A stretch of 64,000 nucleotides of DNA from Neomicrococcus aestuarii (GTDB lineage Bacteria > Actinomycetota > Actinomycetes > Actinomycetales > Micrococcaceae), in NCBI RefSeq assembly GCF_014201135.1, contig NZ_JACHDR010000001.1, positions 2,604,001-2,668,000 of the forward strand, given 5' to 3'. The position numbers and the translations under genes are program-made. Positions 44,731 through 52,925 of the stretch are shown here, piece by piece. Position 1 is the first letter of the stretch; every line of letters starts with the position of its first letter. Under the pieces are notes generated by a model. It searched no databases. It saw nothing but the letters and a program-made list of their open reading frames with translations, and was not told where the DNA came from.

Positions 44731-47700
44731 ATGGTGAGCAGAACTGATCCGAACGCATCTCGACGCAACGCCGGCGCTCTAGGCCGGTTGGCTCCAAGCG
44801 GTAGCTACTTGCGTTTCCCTCACGTTCGCCACGATCAGGTGGCTTTCGTTGCCGAAGACGATGTGTGGATCGCACCCCTTGAGGGTGGTCTCGCCACCCG
44901 CATCTCCACGATGCACTTGCCCGCGCGTAATCCGCAGTTCACCCCGGATGGAGAGTCCTTGGTGTGGAGCGTCGTGCAGCGCCGCTCGCCAGAAGTGGTG
45001 ACCGCTCAATTGGACGGTGGCGGGTTCAAGCAGCTCTCCTACTGGGGTAGCTCCACCACACGAATGCGCGGATTCACCCCAGATGGCAACGTTCTGGCCA
45101 TCACGGCGTATCGGCAATCTGACTTTCGCCATACCTGGGCGCGCTCCGTCCCTTTGGACGGCGGTCCTACCGAACTCTTGCCCTACGGTCCCGTGGACTC
45201 CGTGGTGTGGGGACCCGAAACCAACGGCACGCGCCCGGTGGTCGTGGGCTCCGCCTTGACGCGTGAACCCGCCTATTGGAAGCGCTACAGCGGTGGCGCC
45301 GCCGGAAAACTCTGGATCGATCGCGACGGTTCTGGCTCCTTTGAGCGACTTGTTCCGGAACTGACCTCCAACCTATGCTTGCCGCAATGGGTCGGTGGGC
45401 GAATCGCCTTCCTTTCGGATCACGAAGGCTACGGCAACGTGTACTCGGTGCTGCCGGACGGTAGCGATATCCGCCGACACACCGACCACGTCCAGTTCTA
45501 CGCTCGCCACCTCTCGAGCGACGGCGAGCGGCTGATTTACGAACACCGCGGCAAGCTTTTTGTCCTCGACTCGCTGGACTCCGAAGCCCGGCCGCTTCCC
45601 ATCAAGCTTGCATCGGCCGGAAACAACCGCCGGCGCACCATGCTGGTCCCCACGAAGAACCTCAAAGCCGCGACTCCCGATCTCACGGGCGCAACCTCCG
45701 TTGTCGAGACCCACGGAACTCTGCATTTGTTGCTGCACAAGGATGGGCCCAGCCACATGGTGGAAGCCACTCCGGGCGTGCGCGCACGTCTAGGCCGAGT
45801 GCTCGACTCCCAGCACGTCGCCTACGTTGCTGACCATGGGGGAGAGGAAGCCCTCTTCATTCGCGATCTCACGGTGGACGGTCCGTTCGCGTCAACCGCG
45901 GCCATTGGCCTGCCCGAAAGCGACGACGATCTCTTCCACGACTGGACGCTCGAGGATGAGCTGGCCGCCTTTGAAGCACCGGCCCAAGAACTCACCGCGC
46001 GAGCGGATGGAGTGGTTCCGGAGACTCCTGTTGAGGAGGAGATGGAGAAGCCACAACCTGCCGCCTCTCCCAACACGGCAAAATCGGAAGAAGTGCGCGA
46101 AACCATCGGCGTCGACGGGACTGCCGCCACAGAGTCTTCAGAGACGGATTCTGGACAGGCGGGCCTTACTCGCATTGAGCTTCCCGTGCGGGGCCGCCCC
46201 AGAATACTGGAGGTGAGCCCGGACGGGCGTTGGATTGGCCTCGGTACCGAGTACGGCGAGGCGTATTTGCTGAACGTTCGCGAAGCGAAATGGCGGCTCT
46301 TGGGGTCCACGGATTACGGCGCTATCTCTCACTTGAGTTTCTCGCCGGATTCGGGGTGGGTTGCGTGGATTGAACCGGTGACTGCGCACGAAGGACGCAG
46401 CCGCTTGTTGTTGACCTCCACCACGCAAGCTGACCAGGAACCCATCTTGGTGACGGACGGTCGATTCCACGATCACTCGCCGTCCTTCACGATGGACGGA
46501 CAGTACTTGGCGTTCCTGTCCGAACGCTCGTTTGACCCGGTCTATGACACTCACAGTTTCGACTTGAGCTTCCCGGCGTCCACCAAACCGTTCATGGTTT
46601 CTCTCGCTGACAACACGCCAAGCCCCTTCGGCCCCAGCGCGTATTCGGTGACAGGTCATGATCGCGGCGTGCCACCGACCACCGGCACCACCCCAGCCCT
46701 CACCAACGTAGATGCCGAAGGCATTGCCCAGAGACTCTTCAGCGTGCCGGTCTCTCAGGGGCGGTACAGCCGCTTGGTAGCCGTCAATAATGCGCTGCTG
46801 TGGCTCGTCGATGAATCGCTCGGCGTCACAGGGGACGGCTCCACGGAAAACGGCGGAAGCGGACTGCGGCTCCAGCGTTTTGATCTGGATCAGAAGAAGA
46901 CCACCACGCTGGTCTCTCGCCTCAGCCAGTTCCGCATTTCCGGTGACAAGAAAAAGCTCGTCTACATCAACGGCACCGAAGTGCGCTGCGTCCCCACAGA
47001 TCGCTCCGTGGAAACCAGCTCAGCAGAGTCCTTGCGGCTTGATCTCAACCGTATTCGCGTCGAGCTAGAGCCCGCCAAAGTGTGGGGCCAAATGTTCAAT
47101 GAGACGTGGCGCCTGCAACGAGACTTCTTCTGGACTGAGGACATGGCCGGGCTGGACTGGGAGGGGATTGCTCTCAAGTACCGCCCGTTGATCGAGCGCT
47201 TGGGTAGCCACGATGACCTCGTGGATATTCTGCTGGAGCTCCACGGTGAGCTGGGTACCTCGCACGCGTACGTTTCCCCGTTCGCGGCCATGGAGTCGGG
47301 AACCGGATTCCAGGGACTGTTTGGCGCGGATCTGGCGCGCACCGAAGACGGCAAGTGGGTTATTTCCCGGTTGCTTGACGGCGATTCGTCTGACCCGCAA
47401 GCCTATCCACCGCTGCGAGCTCCCGGCGTTGGCGTCCGCGAAGGCGATGCTGTGATCGGCGTAGATGGCCAGCGCGTGCCCTACGATGTGGGACCGGAAG
47501 CGCTCCTGACAAGCGCTGCGGGCAAGACGGTCGAGCTGACCATCGAAGAGGGACCAAATGGCCGAAACCCTGGAGCGGTGCGCCGAGTAGCGTTCGTCCC
47601 GCTTCAAAACGAAGAACGCTTGCGGTACCAAGACTGGGTGACCACCAACCGGCAGAAGGTCCGCGACGCAAGCAACGGAACGTTCGGCTACCTGCACGTG

Positions 47701-48336
47701 CCGGACATGTCAGCCCAAGGCTGGGCTCAGCTTCACCGAGACTTGGATGTTGAAACCAGCAAGGACGCGCTCATCGTGGACGTCCGCCGAAACCGTGGCG
47801 GGCACACTTCACAGCTGGTTGCCGAGCTCATTGGCCGCAAAGTCACCGCGTGGACCATGGCCCGTGAAATGCGCACCGGGACGTACCCGTCCAGCGCGCC
47901 GCGTGGACCGCTCGTCCTTCTCACTGATGAGTGGGCTGGAAGCGACGGCGACATCATCACGCAAGTAACCAAACTCAGGAACCTCGGCCCGGTAGTGGGC
48001 ATGCGAACCTGGGGCGGCGTCGTCGGAATTGATAATCTCTTTGACCTCGCCGACGGTACTAAGGTGACCCAGCCCCGCTATGCCACCTGGTTCACGCAAG
48101 GAATCGGCTGGGGTATCGAAAACCGTGGCGTCAGCCCGGACATCGAAGTGCCCTACCCGCCGCACGCCTACGTCGAACATGCGGATCCCCAACTCGAACG
48201 CGCGCTAGAGGTGCTGACGGAGCTCCATGCAGAGCAGGGAACATCGCGGCCGCCGCAACGTAGCGGGTACTCCTCGCTGCAACCGGGGCCGTTGCCTCCG
48301 CGACCACAAGTGGTGCGTCGGGCTGGGGATCGCTAG
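44731..48336 (+). CDS. Tricorn-type protease
   Basis: Large cytosolic serine protease of 1201 residues that degrades peptides, classically those released by the proteasome. The order fits tricorn. A six-bladed beta-propeller covers about 20-330 (repeats of the type NPQFTPDGESLVWSV). An acidic Pro-rich insertion runs about 410-475, then a second propeller about 480-760. The C1 domain follows, a PDZ domain starts near 905 (GVGVREGDAVIGVDG), and the C2 domain holds the nucleophile. Catalytic residues by spacing: His845 (GTSHAYV), Ser1071 (WAGSDGD) and Glu1130 (ENRGVSPDIEV), matching the 746/965/1023 spacing of the Thermoplasma enzyme. The last 25 residues are Pro/Arg-rich. Confidence 0.93.
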   Translation: MVSRTDPNASRRNAGALGRLAPSGSYLRFPHVRHDQVAFVAEDDVWIAPLEGGLATRISTMHLPARNPQFTPDGESLVWSVVQRRSPEVVTAQLDGGGFKQLSYWGSSTTRMRGFTPDGNVLAITAYRQSDFRHTWARSVPLDGGPTELLPYGPVDSVVWGPETNGTRPVVVGSALTREPAYWKRYSGGAAGKLWIDRDGSGSFERLVPELTSNLCLPQWVGGRIAFLSDHEGYGNVYSVLPDGSDIRRHTDHVQFYARHLSSDGERLIYEHRGKLFVLDSLDSEARPLPIKLASAGNNRRRTMLVPTKNLKAATPDLTGATSVVETHGTLHLLLHKDGPSHMVEATPGVRARLGRVLDSQHVAYVADHGGEEALFIRDLTVDGPFASTAAIGLPESDDDLFHDWTLEDELAAFEAPAQELTARADGVVPETPVEEEMEKPQPAASPNTAKSEEVRETIGVDGTAATESSETDSGQAGLTRIELPVRGRPRILEVSPDGRWIGLGTEYGEAYLLNVREAKWRLLGSTDYGAISHLSFSPDSGWVAWIEPVTAHEGRSRLLLTSTTQADQEPILVTDGRFHDHSPSFTMDGQYLAFLSERSFDPVYDTHSFDLSFPASTKPFMVSLADNTPSPFGPSAYSVTGHDRGVPPTTGTTPALTNVDAEGIAQRLFSVPVSQGRYSRLVAVNNALLWLVDESLGVTGDGSTENGGSGLRLQRFDLDQKKTTTLVSRLSQFRISGDKKKLVYINGTEVRCVPTDRSVETSSAESLRLDLNRIRVELEPAKVWGQMFNETWRLQRDFFWTEDMAGLDWEGIALKYRPLIERLGSHDDLVDILLELHGELGTSHAYVSPFAAMESGTGFQGLFGADLARTEDGKWVISRLLDGDSSDPQAYPPLRAPGVGVREGDAVIGVDGQRVPYDVGPEALLTSAAGKTVELTIEEGPNGRNPGAVRRVAFVPLQNEERLRYQDWVTTNRQKVRDASNGTFGYLHVPDMSAQGWAQLHRDLDVETSKDALIVDVRRNRGGHTSQLVAELIGRKVTAWTMAREMRTGTYPSSAPRGPLVLLTDEWAGSDGDIITQVTKLRNLGPVVGMRTWGGVVGIDNLFDLADGTKVTQPRYATWFTQGIGWGIENRGVSPDIEVPYPPHAYVEHADPQLERALEVLTELHAEQGTSRPPQRSGYSSLQPGPLPPRPQVVRRAGDR

Positions 48337-48339
48337 GTC

Positions 48340-48780
48340 TTATTCGACGCCGAGCTTGGCGTCGAGCGTGATGCTCTCTACGCCAGCTAGTGCCTTGGAG
48401 ACCGGGCAGCCTTCCTTGGCTGCCTGCGCGGCTTCCGCGAACTCCTCTTCGGTGATGCCCGGAACGTCCGCGCGGACGGTCAGGCGAATCTCGGAAATGT
48501 GAGCGCCGCCATCGGTAGAGAAATCGACCTCGGCGCGCGTATCAATGTGCTCTGGAGTGTGGCCGGCGGTCTTCAAGATATTGGAGAAAGCCATCGAGTA
48601 GCACGTTGCGTGTGCCGCGGCGATGAGCTCTTCGGGGGAGGTCTTGCCCTCGGCGGCCTCGGCGCGCGCACGCCACGTGACGTCGAAGGTACCAATCTGG
48701 GAGGTTTCAAACGTGGTCTGACCGCTGCCGGAAGCGAGATCGCCGTTCCATGCGGTACGGGCTGAACGTGTCACTGCCAT
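48340..48780 (-). CDS. osmC: OsmC-type peroxiredoxin
   Basis: Thiol-dependent organic hydroperoxide reductase of 146 residues. The two conserved cysteines are Cys60 (AAHATCYSM) and Cys125 (EGCPVSKAL), the same spacing as in OsmC proteins. The conserved Arg-containing WRARAEAAEGKTSPEELIAAAHA lies before the first. I chose the ATG at 48780 because AGGAG lies 6 nt upstream; an upstream ATG at 48816 would add 12 poorly conserved residues. The stop is 3 bp from the tricorn stop on the opposite strand. Confidence 0.93.
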   Translation of the reverse strand: MAVTRSARTAWNGDLASGSGQTTFETSQIGTFDVTWRARAEAAEGKTSPEELIAAAHATCYSMAFSNILKTAGHTPEHIDTRAEVDFSTDGGAHISEIRLTVRADVPGITEEEFAEAAQAAKEGCPVSKALAGVESITLDAKLGVE

Positions 48781-48814
48781 GATGTCTCCTTGAGAAAAAC
48801 TGCTAGTGAAACCC

Positions 48815-48849
48815 ACAAAAAAGTGGAGCTGCCAGATGGCAACTCCACT
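48815..48849 (-). terminator. Terminator of the small membrane-protein gene
   Basis: On the minus strand, AGTGGAGTTGCC and GGCAGCTCCACT form a 12-bp stem with one mismatch and a 4-nt loop. A clean T-run (TTTTTTGT) follows. It separates the gene at 48914-49264 from osmC. Confidence 0.9.
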
Positions 48850-48913
48850 CAGAGTAGCCCAGCGGAGACCGCAAGACTACAGACTGCGCAGGATCCCTCC
48901 TACGCGCAAACCT

Positions 48914-49264
48914 TTAGCGCCACAACATTGCGACGGCCATAGCGATCAACGCCGTGCCGCCCGTACCGTGTGCAAGACCGGTGCTCACTTCTTGACCTGC
49001 GCGAGCCTTGCGCCAGCCAATGAGAGCTGCCACGAACACACCAATAGCAAGAACCAGCTTCACGCCGATCTTGACGTGGTTGAGCTGGCCGTCACCCATT
49101 TCGATCAGACCCACCAAGAGCAGGCCGGTGACGAGCTGAATGATGGCCCCGTAGAACTGCCAGTTGGTGACCGTTGGGGTCTTGAAGTTGGAGAGCCATC
49201 CGCCCACGAGAGCGGCTGCACCGATGAAGTGCAAAAGGACCAGAATGAGCTTGAGAAATTCCAT
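48914..49264 (-). CDS. Small four-helix membrane protein, function unknown
   Basis: A 116-residue, highly hydrophobic protein. Helices lie at about 4-24, 38-54, 65-86 and 97-114, with short polar loops (SNFKTPTVTNWQ, IEMGDGQLNHVK, RKARAGQEVSTG). The pattern of a membrane His in the first helix (LLHFIGAAALVGGW) and the HVKIGVKLVL stretch recalls small integral proteins of actinobacteria annotated only as hypothetical. No motif points to a function. Its own terminator lies downstream. The upstream region up to the E2 terminator is short, so it is probably monocistronic. Confidence 0.75.
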   Translation of the reverse strand: MEFLKLILVLLHFIGAAALVGGWLSNFKTPTVTNWQFYGAIIQLVTGLLLVGLIEMGDGQLNHVKIGVKLVLAIGVFVAALIGWRKARAGQEVSTGLAHGTGGTALIAMAVAMLWR

Positions 49265-49334
49265 AGTTAAAGCCTAAGTACTTTTCGACGCAGTGTCGAA
49301 AAGGGTGGTGTAGTGATCGGTTGGGGACGTCACG

Positions 49335-49372
49335 TTAAAAGCGGATGGACTCGGCCGAAACCGAGTCCATCC
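49335..49372 (-). terminator. Terminator of the E2 acyltransferase gene
   Basis: Perfect 12-bp stem: arms GGATGGACTCGG (49343-49354) and CCGAGTCCATCC (49361-49372) with a 6-nt loop. On the minus strand the tail reads CTTTTAA. Confidence 0.88.
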
Positions 49373-49389
49373 AGAGTTACGTGCGTGGC

Positions 49390-51186
49390 TTAGAGGCCAA
49401 GCTCCGCTTCAAATGCGCCTTCCTCAAGGCGAGCGCGCAAGGTCTGCAAGAAGCGGCCTGCGTCTGCGCCGTCCACCAAACGGTGGTCGTACGTGAGGGA
49501 GAGGTACATCATGTGGCGGATTGCAATGACGTCGTTGCCGTCGGCATCCTGAATCACCATTGGACGCTTGACGATAGCGCCAGTACCGAGGATCGCAACC
49601 TGTGGCTGGTTGATGATCGGGGTGTCGAACAGTGCTCCCACAGAACCGATGTTCGTGATGGAGAACGTGCCGCCGGAGAGCTCGTCAGGCTGGATCTTGT
49701 TGGTGCGCGTGCGCTCTGCAACGTCCGCAATCTTGTGAGCGATGCCCGCAAGGTTGAGGTCGCCAGCATTTGCGATCACAGGAACCAACAGGCCACGCTC
49801 GGTGTCCACAGCGATCGCCAAGTGCTCGGCGTCGTGGTACGTGATTTCCTGCTTCTCTTCGTCGTAAGCGCCGTTGACCTTCGGGTGCTGCTTGAGCGCC
49901 TCGGCCACTGCCTTTGCGATGAACGGAAGGAAGGTGAGCTTGGTGCCGTTGGTGGCCTGGAAGCCAGCCTTAGCCTTGTTGCGCAGGTTCGCGATGCGGG
50001 TCATGTCCACTTCGTGTACCTGGGTGAGCTGCGTGGACGTGTCCAGCGACTCGCGCATGCGACGAGCGATGACCTGACGGATGCGTGGTGCCTTCTCCGT
50101 GGTGCCGCGCAACTTGGAAGCTGCTGCGGACGGCTGTGCGCTTGCGGCAGGCTTAGCTGCTGCAGAGGACGACGCCGCAGGTGCGGGAGCGCTCTTAGCG
50201 GCAGCTGCCGCTTCGATTGCTTGCTCAACGTCCTGCTTGCGGATGCGTCCGCCAACGCCCGTGCCCTTGACCGTGGACAGGTCGATGTTGTTCTTGGACG
50301 CAAGCTTGCGAACCAATGGCGTGACGTATCCGGAGTCGTTGTTGTCAGCGGAAGCCTCAGGAGCTGCGGCCTGTGGAGCCGGTGCTGCTGGAACTGCCTC
50401 TGCTGCAGGCTCGCTGGATGGGCCGGTTGGCTCAGCCGGTGCCTTCTCGGTGGAAGGTACTTCTGCTACTGGAGCCTCAGCCTTTGGAGCTGGAGCTGCA
50501 GGTGCTGCACCGGAACCGATGACGGCAAGCACAGCGCCAACCTCAACGGTCTCATCTTCGTTCACGCGGATCTCGAGGAGCTTACCGGCGACTGGGGACG
50601 GGATTTCGGTGTCAACCTTGTCCGTGGACACTTCGAGAAGAGCCTCGTCCATCTCGACGTCGTCGCCAACGGCCTTGAGCCAGCGGGTCACGGTGCCTTC
50701 GGTAACGGACTCGCCAAGAGCTGGGAGCTTTACTTCTTCAGAAGCGCCGCCAGCGTTGTCGGAAGACTCAGCAGCAGGAGCCTCGGCAGGAGCCGCTTCC
50801 TCTGCAGGTGCTTCTTCAGCAGGTGCTTCTTCAGCTGGTGCTTCTTCAGCAGGTGCTTCTTCAGCTGGTGCTTCAGCGGCAGGAGCCTCTTCAGCAGGAG
50901 CTTCTTCGGCTGCTGGGGCTTCGGCTGCAGGAGCGGCTCCAGCACCGGATCCATCACCGATGCGCACGAGCGCAGCGCCAACTTCTACCGTCTCATCTTC
51001 CTGGACAAGGATCTCTTCGATCACGCCAGCAACAGGCGACGGGATCTCCGTATCAACTTTGTCGGTGGAAACTTCAACGAGCGCTTCGTCAACAGCGACT
51101 TCGTCGCCAACTTGCTTGAGCCAGCGCGTTACGGTTCCTTCGGTGACGCTTTCACCGAGGGCGGGCAAATTAACGGTCTCAGACAT
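49390..51186 (-). CDS. sucB: 2-oxoacid dehydrogenase E2 with two lipoyl domains (SucB/DlaT)
   Basis: Dihydrolipoamide acyltransferase of 598 residues. Two near-identical lipoyl domains have lipoyl-lysines Lys43 and Lys190 in [12 protein letters not shown]. They are joined by a repetitive APAEE linker (about 88-140) and followed by a second Ala/Pro linker. The peripheral-subunit-binding domain is [37 protein letters not shown] near 308. The catalytic domain holds His568 in [14 protein letters not shown]. Automatic annotation usually calls this actinobacterial type SucB, but the related mycobacterial DlaT serves pyruvate dehydrogenase, so the substrate is open. The E3 gene lpdA lies upstream on the same strand. 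ATG start at 51186. Confidence 0.94.
   Translation of the reverse strand: MSETVNLPALGESVTEGTVTRWLKQVGDEVAVDEALVEVSTDKVDTEIPSPVAGVIEEILVQEDETVEVGAALVRIGDGSGAGAAPAAEAPAAEEAPAEEAPAAEAPAEEAPAEEAPAEEAPAEEAPAEEAAPAEAPAAESSDNAGGASEEVKLPALGESVTEGTVTRWLKAVGDDVEMDEALLEVSTDKVDTEIPSPVAGKLLEIRVNEDETVEVGAVLAVIGSGAAPAAPAPKAEAPVAEVPSTEKAPAEPTGPSSEPAAEAVPAAPAPQAAAPEASADNNDSGYVTPLVRKLASKNNIDLSTVKGTGVGGRIRKQDVEQAIEAAAAAKSAPAPAASSSAAAKPAASAQPSAAASKLRGTTEKAPRIRQVIARRMRESLDTSTQLTQVHEVDMTRIANLRNKAKAGFQATNGTKLTFLPFIAKAVAEALKQHPKVNGAYDEEKQEITYHDAEHLAIAVDTERGLLVPVIANAGDLNLAGIAHKIADVAERTRTNKIQPDELSGGTFSITNIGSVGALFDTPIINQPQVAILGTGAIVKRPMVIQDADGNDVIAIRHMMYLSLTYDHRLVDGADAGRFLQTLRARLEEGAFEAELGL
50803..50935 (-). repeat. 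15-bp tandem repeats encoding the E2 interdomain linker
   Basis: Units of the form GCACCTGCTGAAGAA, alternating with GCACCAGCTGAAGAA variants on the coding strand, recur in phase with codons and give APAEE repeats. The most regular part spans 50803-50870. Such arrays can gain or lose units by slippage, changing the reach of the lipoyl arms. Confidence 0.8.
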
Positions 51187-51274
51187 GTTGTCCCCGTTCT
51201 CCTCTTGCGGTACCTAGAGCGGAAGTGATGGTCCGCTCGAATTTTTTTATAAAAACTTGAGTTCGAGCTTAGTC

Positions 51275-51312
51275 CACTGGGGTGCAACCGTGGAGGTGCA
51301 CCCCAGTGTTTT
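51275..51312. terminator. Hairpin between lpdA and sucB
   Basis: CACTGGGGTGCA (51275-51286) pairs perfectly with TGCACCCCAGTG (51297-51308), 12 bp. The T-run (TTTTCT) is on the plus-strand side. In the direction of lpdA the stem is followed by GACTAAGC instead. It may be a weak lpdA terminator or an attenuator before sucB. Confidence 0.55.
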
Positions 51313-51319
51313 CTAGGTT

Positions 51320-52699
51320 TTAGCCGTGAAGTGGCGTTCCTGCCAAGGCAAGAGCGGCTTCGCCCAACGATTCGTTCTGCGTTGGGTGTGCGTGGATGAG
51401 CTTGGCAACGTCCTCTGGGTAGGCTTCCCAGTTGACGATGAGCTGCGATTCACCGATCTGCTCGCCAATGCGGCCGCCGATACCGTGAACACCGATGATC
51501 GGGCCGTCAACGAGACGGACCATCTTGATCAAACCGGTGGTTCCCAAGATGGAGGATTTGCCGTTACCAGCCAAGTTGTATTCCTGAGTGACGATCTTGT
51601 CGTCGCCGAACTTTTCCTTCGCCTTTGGCTCGGAGTATCCAACGGACATGATCTCTGGCTCGCAGTACGTCACCTTAGGGATGTTGATGTCTTCGACGAT
51701 GGTTGGCTTCAAGCCGGCGATTTCTTCAGCAACAAAGAAGCCTTGCTGGTAACCGCGGTGTGCCAACTGGACGCCTGGGACGATGTCGCCGATGGCGTAG
51801 ATGTTGCCAACGCCGGTGTGGAGGCGCTCGTTAGCAAGGACGAATCCGCGATCCATGGGGATGCCCTGCTCTTCGAAGCCCATGCCTTCAGTGACCGGGC
51901 CACGGCCAACAGCAACGAGGACGATGTCAGCTTCGAAAACCTTGCCGTCGGCCAACGTGACCTTGGCGCCGTTTTCGTTCTGCTCAACCTTCTCGAAGAA
52001 GGTGCCGGTGTTGAAGTTGATGCCGCGCTTCTTGAAGGATCGCTCGAGCACCTTGATGATCGCTGGGTCTTCGTTAGGAACGAGGCTGGGCAAGCCTTCG
52101 ATGATGGTGACGTCAACGCCGAAGGACTTCCACACGGAAGCGAACTCGACGCCAATCACGCCGCCGCCCAAGACGATGGCGGAGGAGGGAAGCGTGTCCA
52201 TGTTCAAAGCTTCGGTGGAGGTCAAGATACGACCGCCGATTTCGAGGCCTAGAGTACGGGAAGTGGAACCCGTTGCAAGGACGATATTCTTGCCCTTGTA
52301 CTGCTTGCCGTCTACGTCGATGGTGTCCTGGGAAACCAACTTGCCGTAGCCGTCGATGGCGGTAACGCCCTTCATCTTCAAAAGTCCGGTCAGACCCTTG
52401 AACTTGCCAGCAACAATGCTGTCCTTGAAAGCACGGACGCCAGCCAAGTCGATGGAATCGAGGGTGGTGTGGATGCCGTACTTGGCGCCTTCGCGAGCGT
52501 TGTCAGCGAGCTCGGCGGAATGCAAGTAAGCCTTCGTTGGGATACATCCGGTGTGCAAGCACGTGCCGCCCAACTTGTCCTTTTCGATGAGTCCAACAGT
52601 CATACCCAACTGGATGCCGCGAAGAGCTGCTGAATAGCCAGCGCTACCTCCACCCAGGATGAGTAGATCAAATTCCTGCTCTGCTGCCGATTCGGCCAC
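51320..52699 (-). CDS. lpdA: Dihydrolipoyl dehydrogenase (E3)
   Basis: FAD/NAD enzyme reoxidising lipoyl groups of 2-oxoacid dehydrogenase complexes. It has 459 residues. The FAD loop is LLILGGGSAGYSAALRG near 13. The redox disulfide is Cys47/Cys52 (GGTCLHTGCIPTKAY) and the NAD loop is VLGGGVIGVEFASVW near 176. The second FAD motif is NIYAIGDIVPGVQLAHRG near 300. The C-terminal base pair is His438/Glu443 (AHPTQNESL). The GTG at 52699 follows AAGGGAG. The upstream gap contains the 12-bp palindrome CGCAAATTTGCG and a TTGCGA/TCGCAA inverted repeat, which could be operators. It pairs with the E2 gene. Confidence 0.96.
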   Translation of the reverse strand: MAESAAEQEFDLLILGGGSAGYSAALRGIQLGMTVGLIEKDKLGGTCLHTGCIPTKAYLHSAELADNAREGAKYGIHTTLDSIDLAGVRAFKDSIVAGKFKGLTGLLKMKGVTAIDGYGKLVSQDTIDVDGKQYKGKNIVLATGSTSRTLGLEIGGRILTSTEALNMDTLPSSAIVLGGGVIGVEFASVWKSFGVDVTIIEGLPSLVPNEDPAIIKVLERSFKKRGINFNTGTFFEKVEQNENGAKVTLADGKVFEADIVLVAVGRGPVTEGMGFEEQGIPMDRGFVLANERLHTGVGNIYAIGDIVPGVQLAHRGYQQGFFVAEEIAGLKPTIVEDINIPKVTYCEPEIMSVGYSEPKAKEKFGDDKIVTQEYNLAGNGKSSILGTTGLIKMVRLVDGPIIGVHGIGGRIGEQIGESQLIVNWEAYPEDVAKLIHAHPTQNESLGEAALALAGTPLHG

Positions 52700-52744
52700 G
52701 AGAACGCTCCCTTGAGATATTCGGGCGCCCCGCGCCCTGCCGTA

Positions 52745-52777
52745 TTGCGACTTCTGGGTAAGAATCGCAAATTTGCG
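52745..52777 (-). promoter_or_regulatory. Candidate operator upstream of lpdA
   Basis: TTGCGA (52745-52750) and TCGCAA (52765-52770) form an inverted repeat, extended inside by TTCT/AGAA. The perfect palindrome CGCAAATTTGCG (52766-52777) overlaps its right arm. It lies 46-78 bp before the lpdA start. No regulator recognised. Confidence 0.35.
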
Positions 52778-52833
52778 TAGTACTTCGTGCTTTACCTTAG
52801 TCCTGCCTACCCGGCAGTTTCAAAGCATTCAGC

Positions 52834-52908
52834 CAAAAGTTGCCACTCAATGATCCGAAATTGTGTGTGTTAATCAACACGCTTTTCTGGCATGAGTGGC
52901 AACTTTTG
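52834..52908. repeat. 16-bp perfect inverted repeat between pepA and lpdA
   Basis: CAAAAGTTGCCACTCA (52834-52849) and TGAGTGGCAACTTTTG (52893-52908) are perfectly complementary across a 43-bp spacer. The spacer itself carries a small palindrome GTGTTAATCAACAC. It sits in the gap after the pepA stop. The T-run inside the arms is not placed as in a terminator. It may be a MITE-like or other intergenic repeat, or an RNA cruciform ending pepA. Confidence 0.6.
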
Positions 52909-52925
52909 TACTTGTTATTAACGAA

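Noticed and set aside
49345-51228. Long open frames (627 and 378 codons) antisense to the E2 gene
   Set aside because: They mirror the repetitive Ala/Pro/Glu linker and the lipoyl domains; low-complexity products, no ribosome-binding site.
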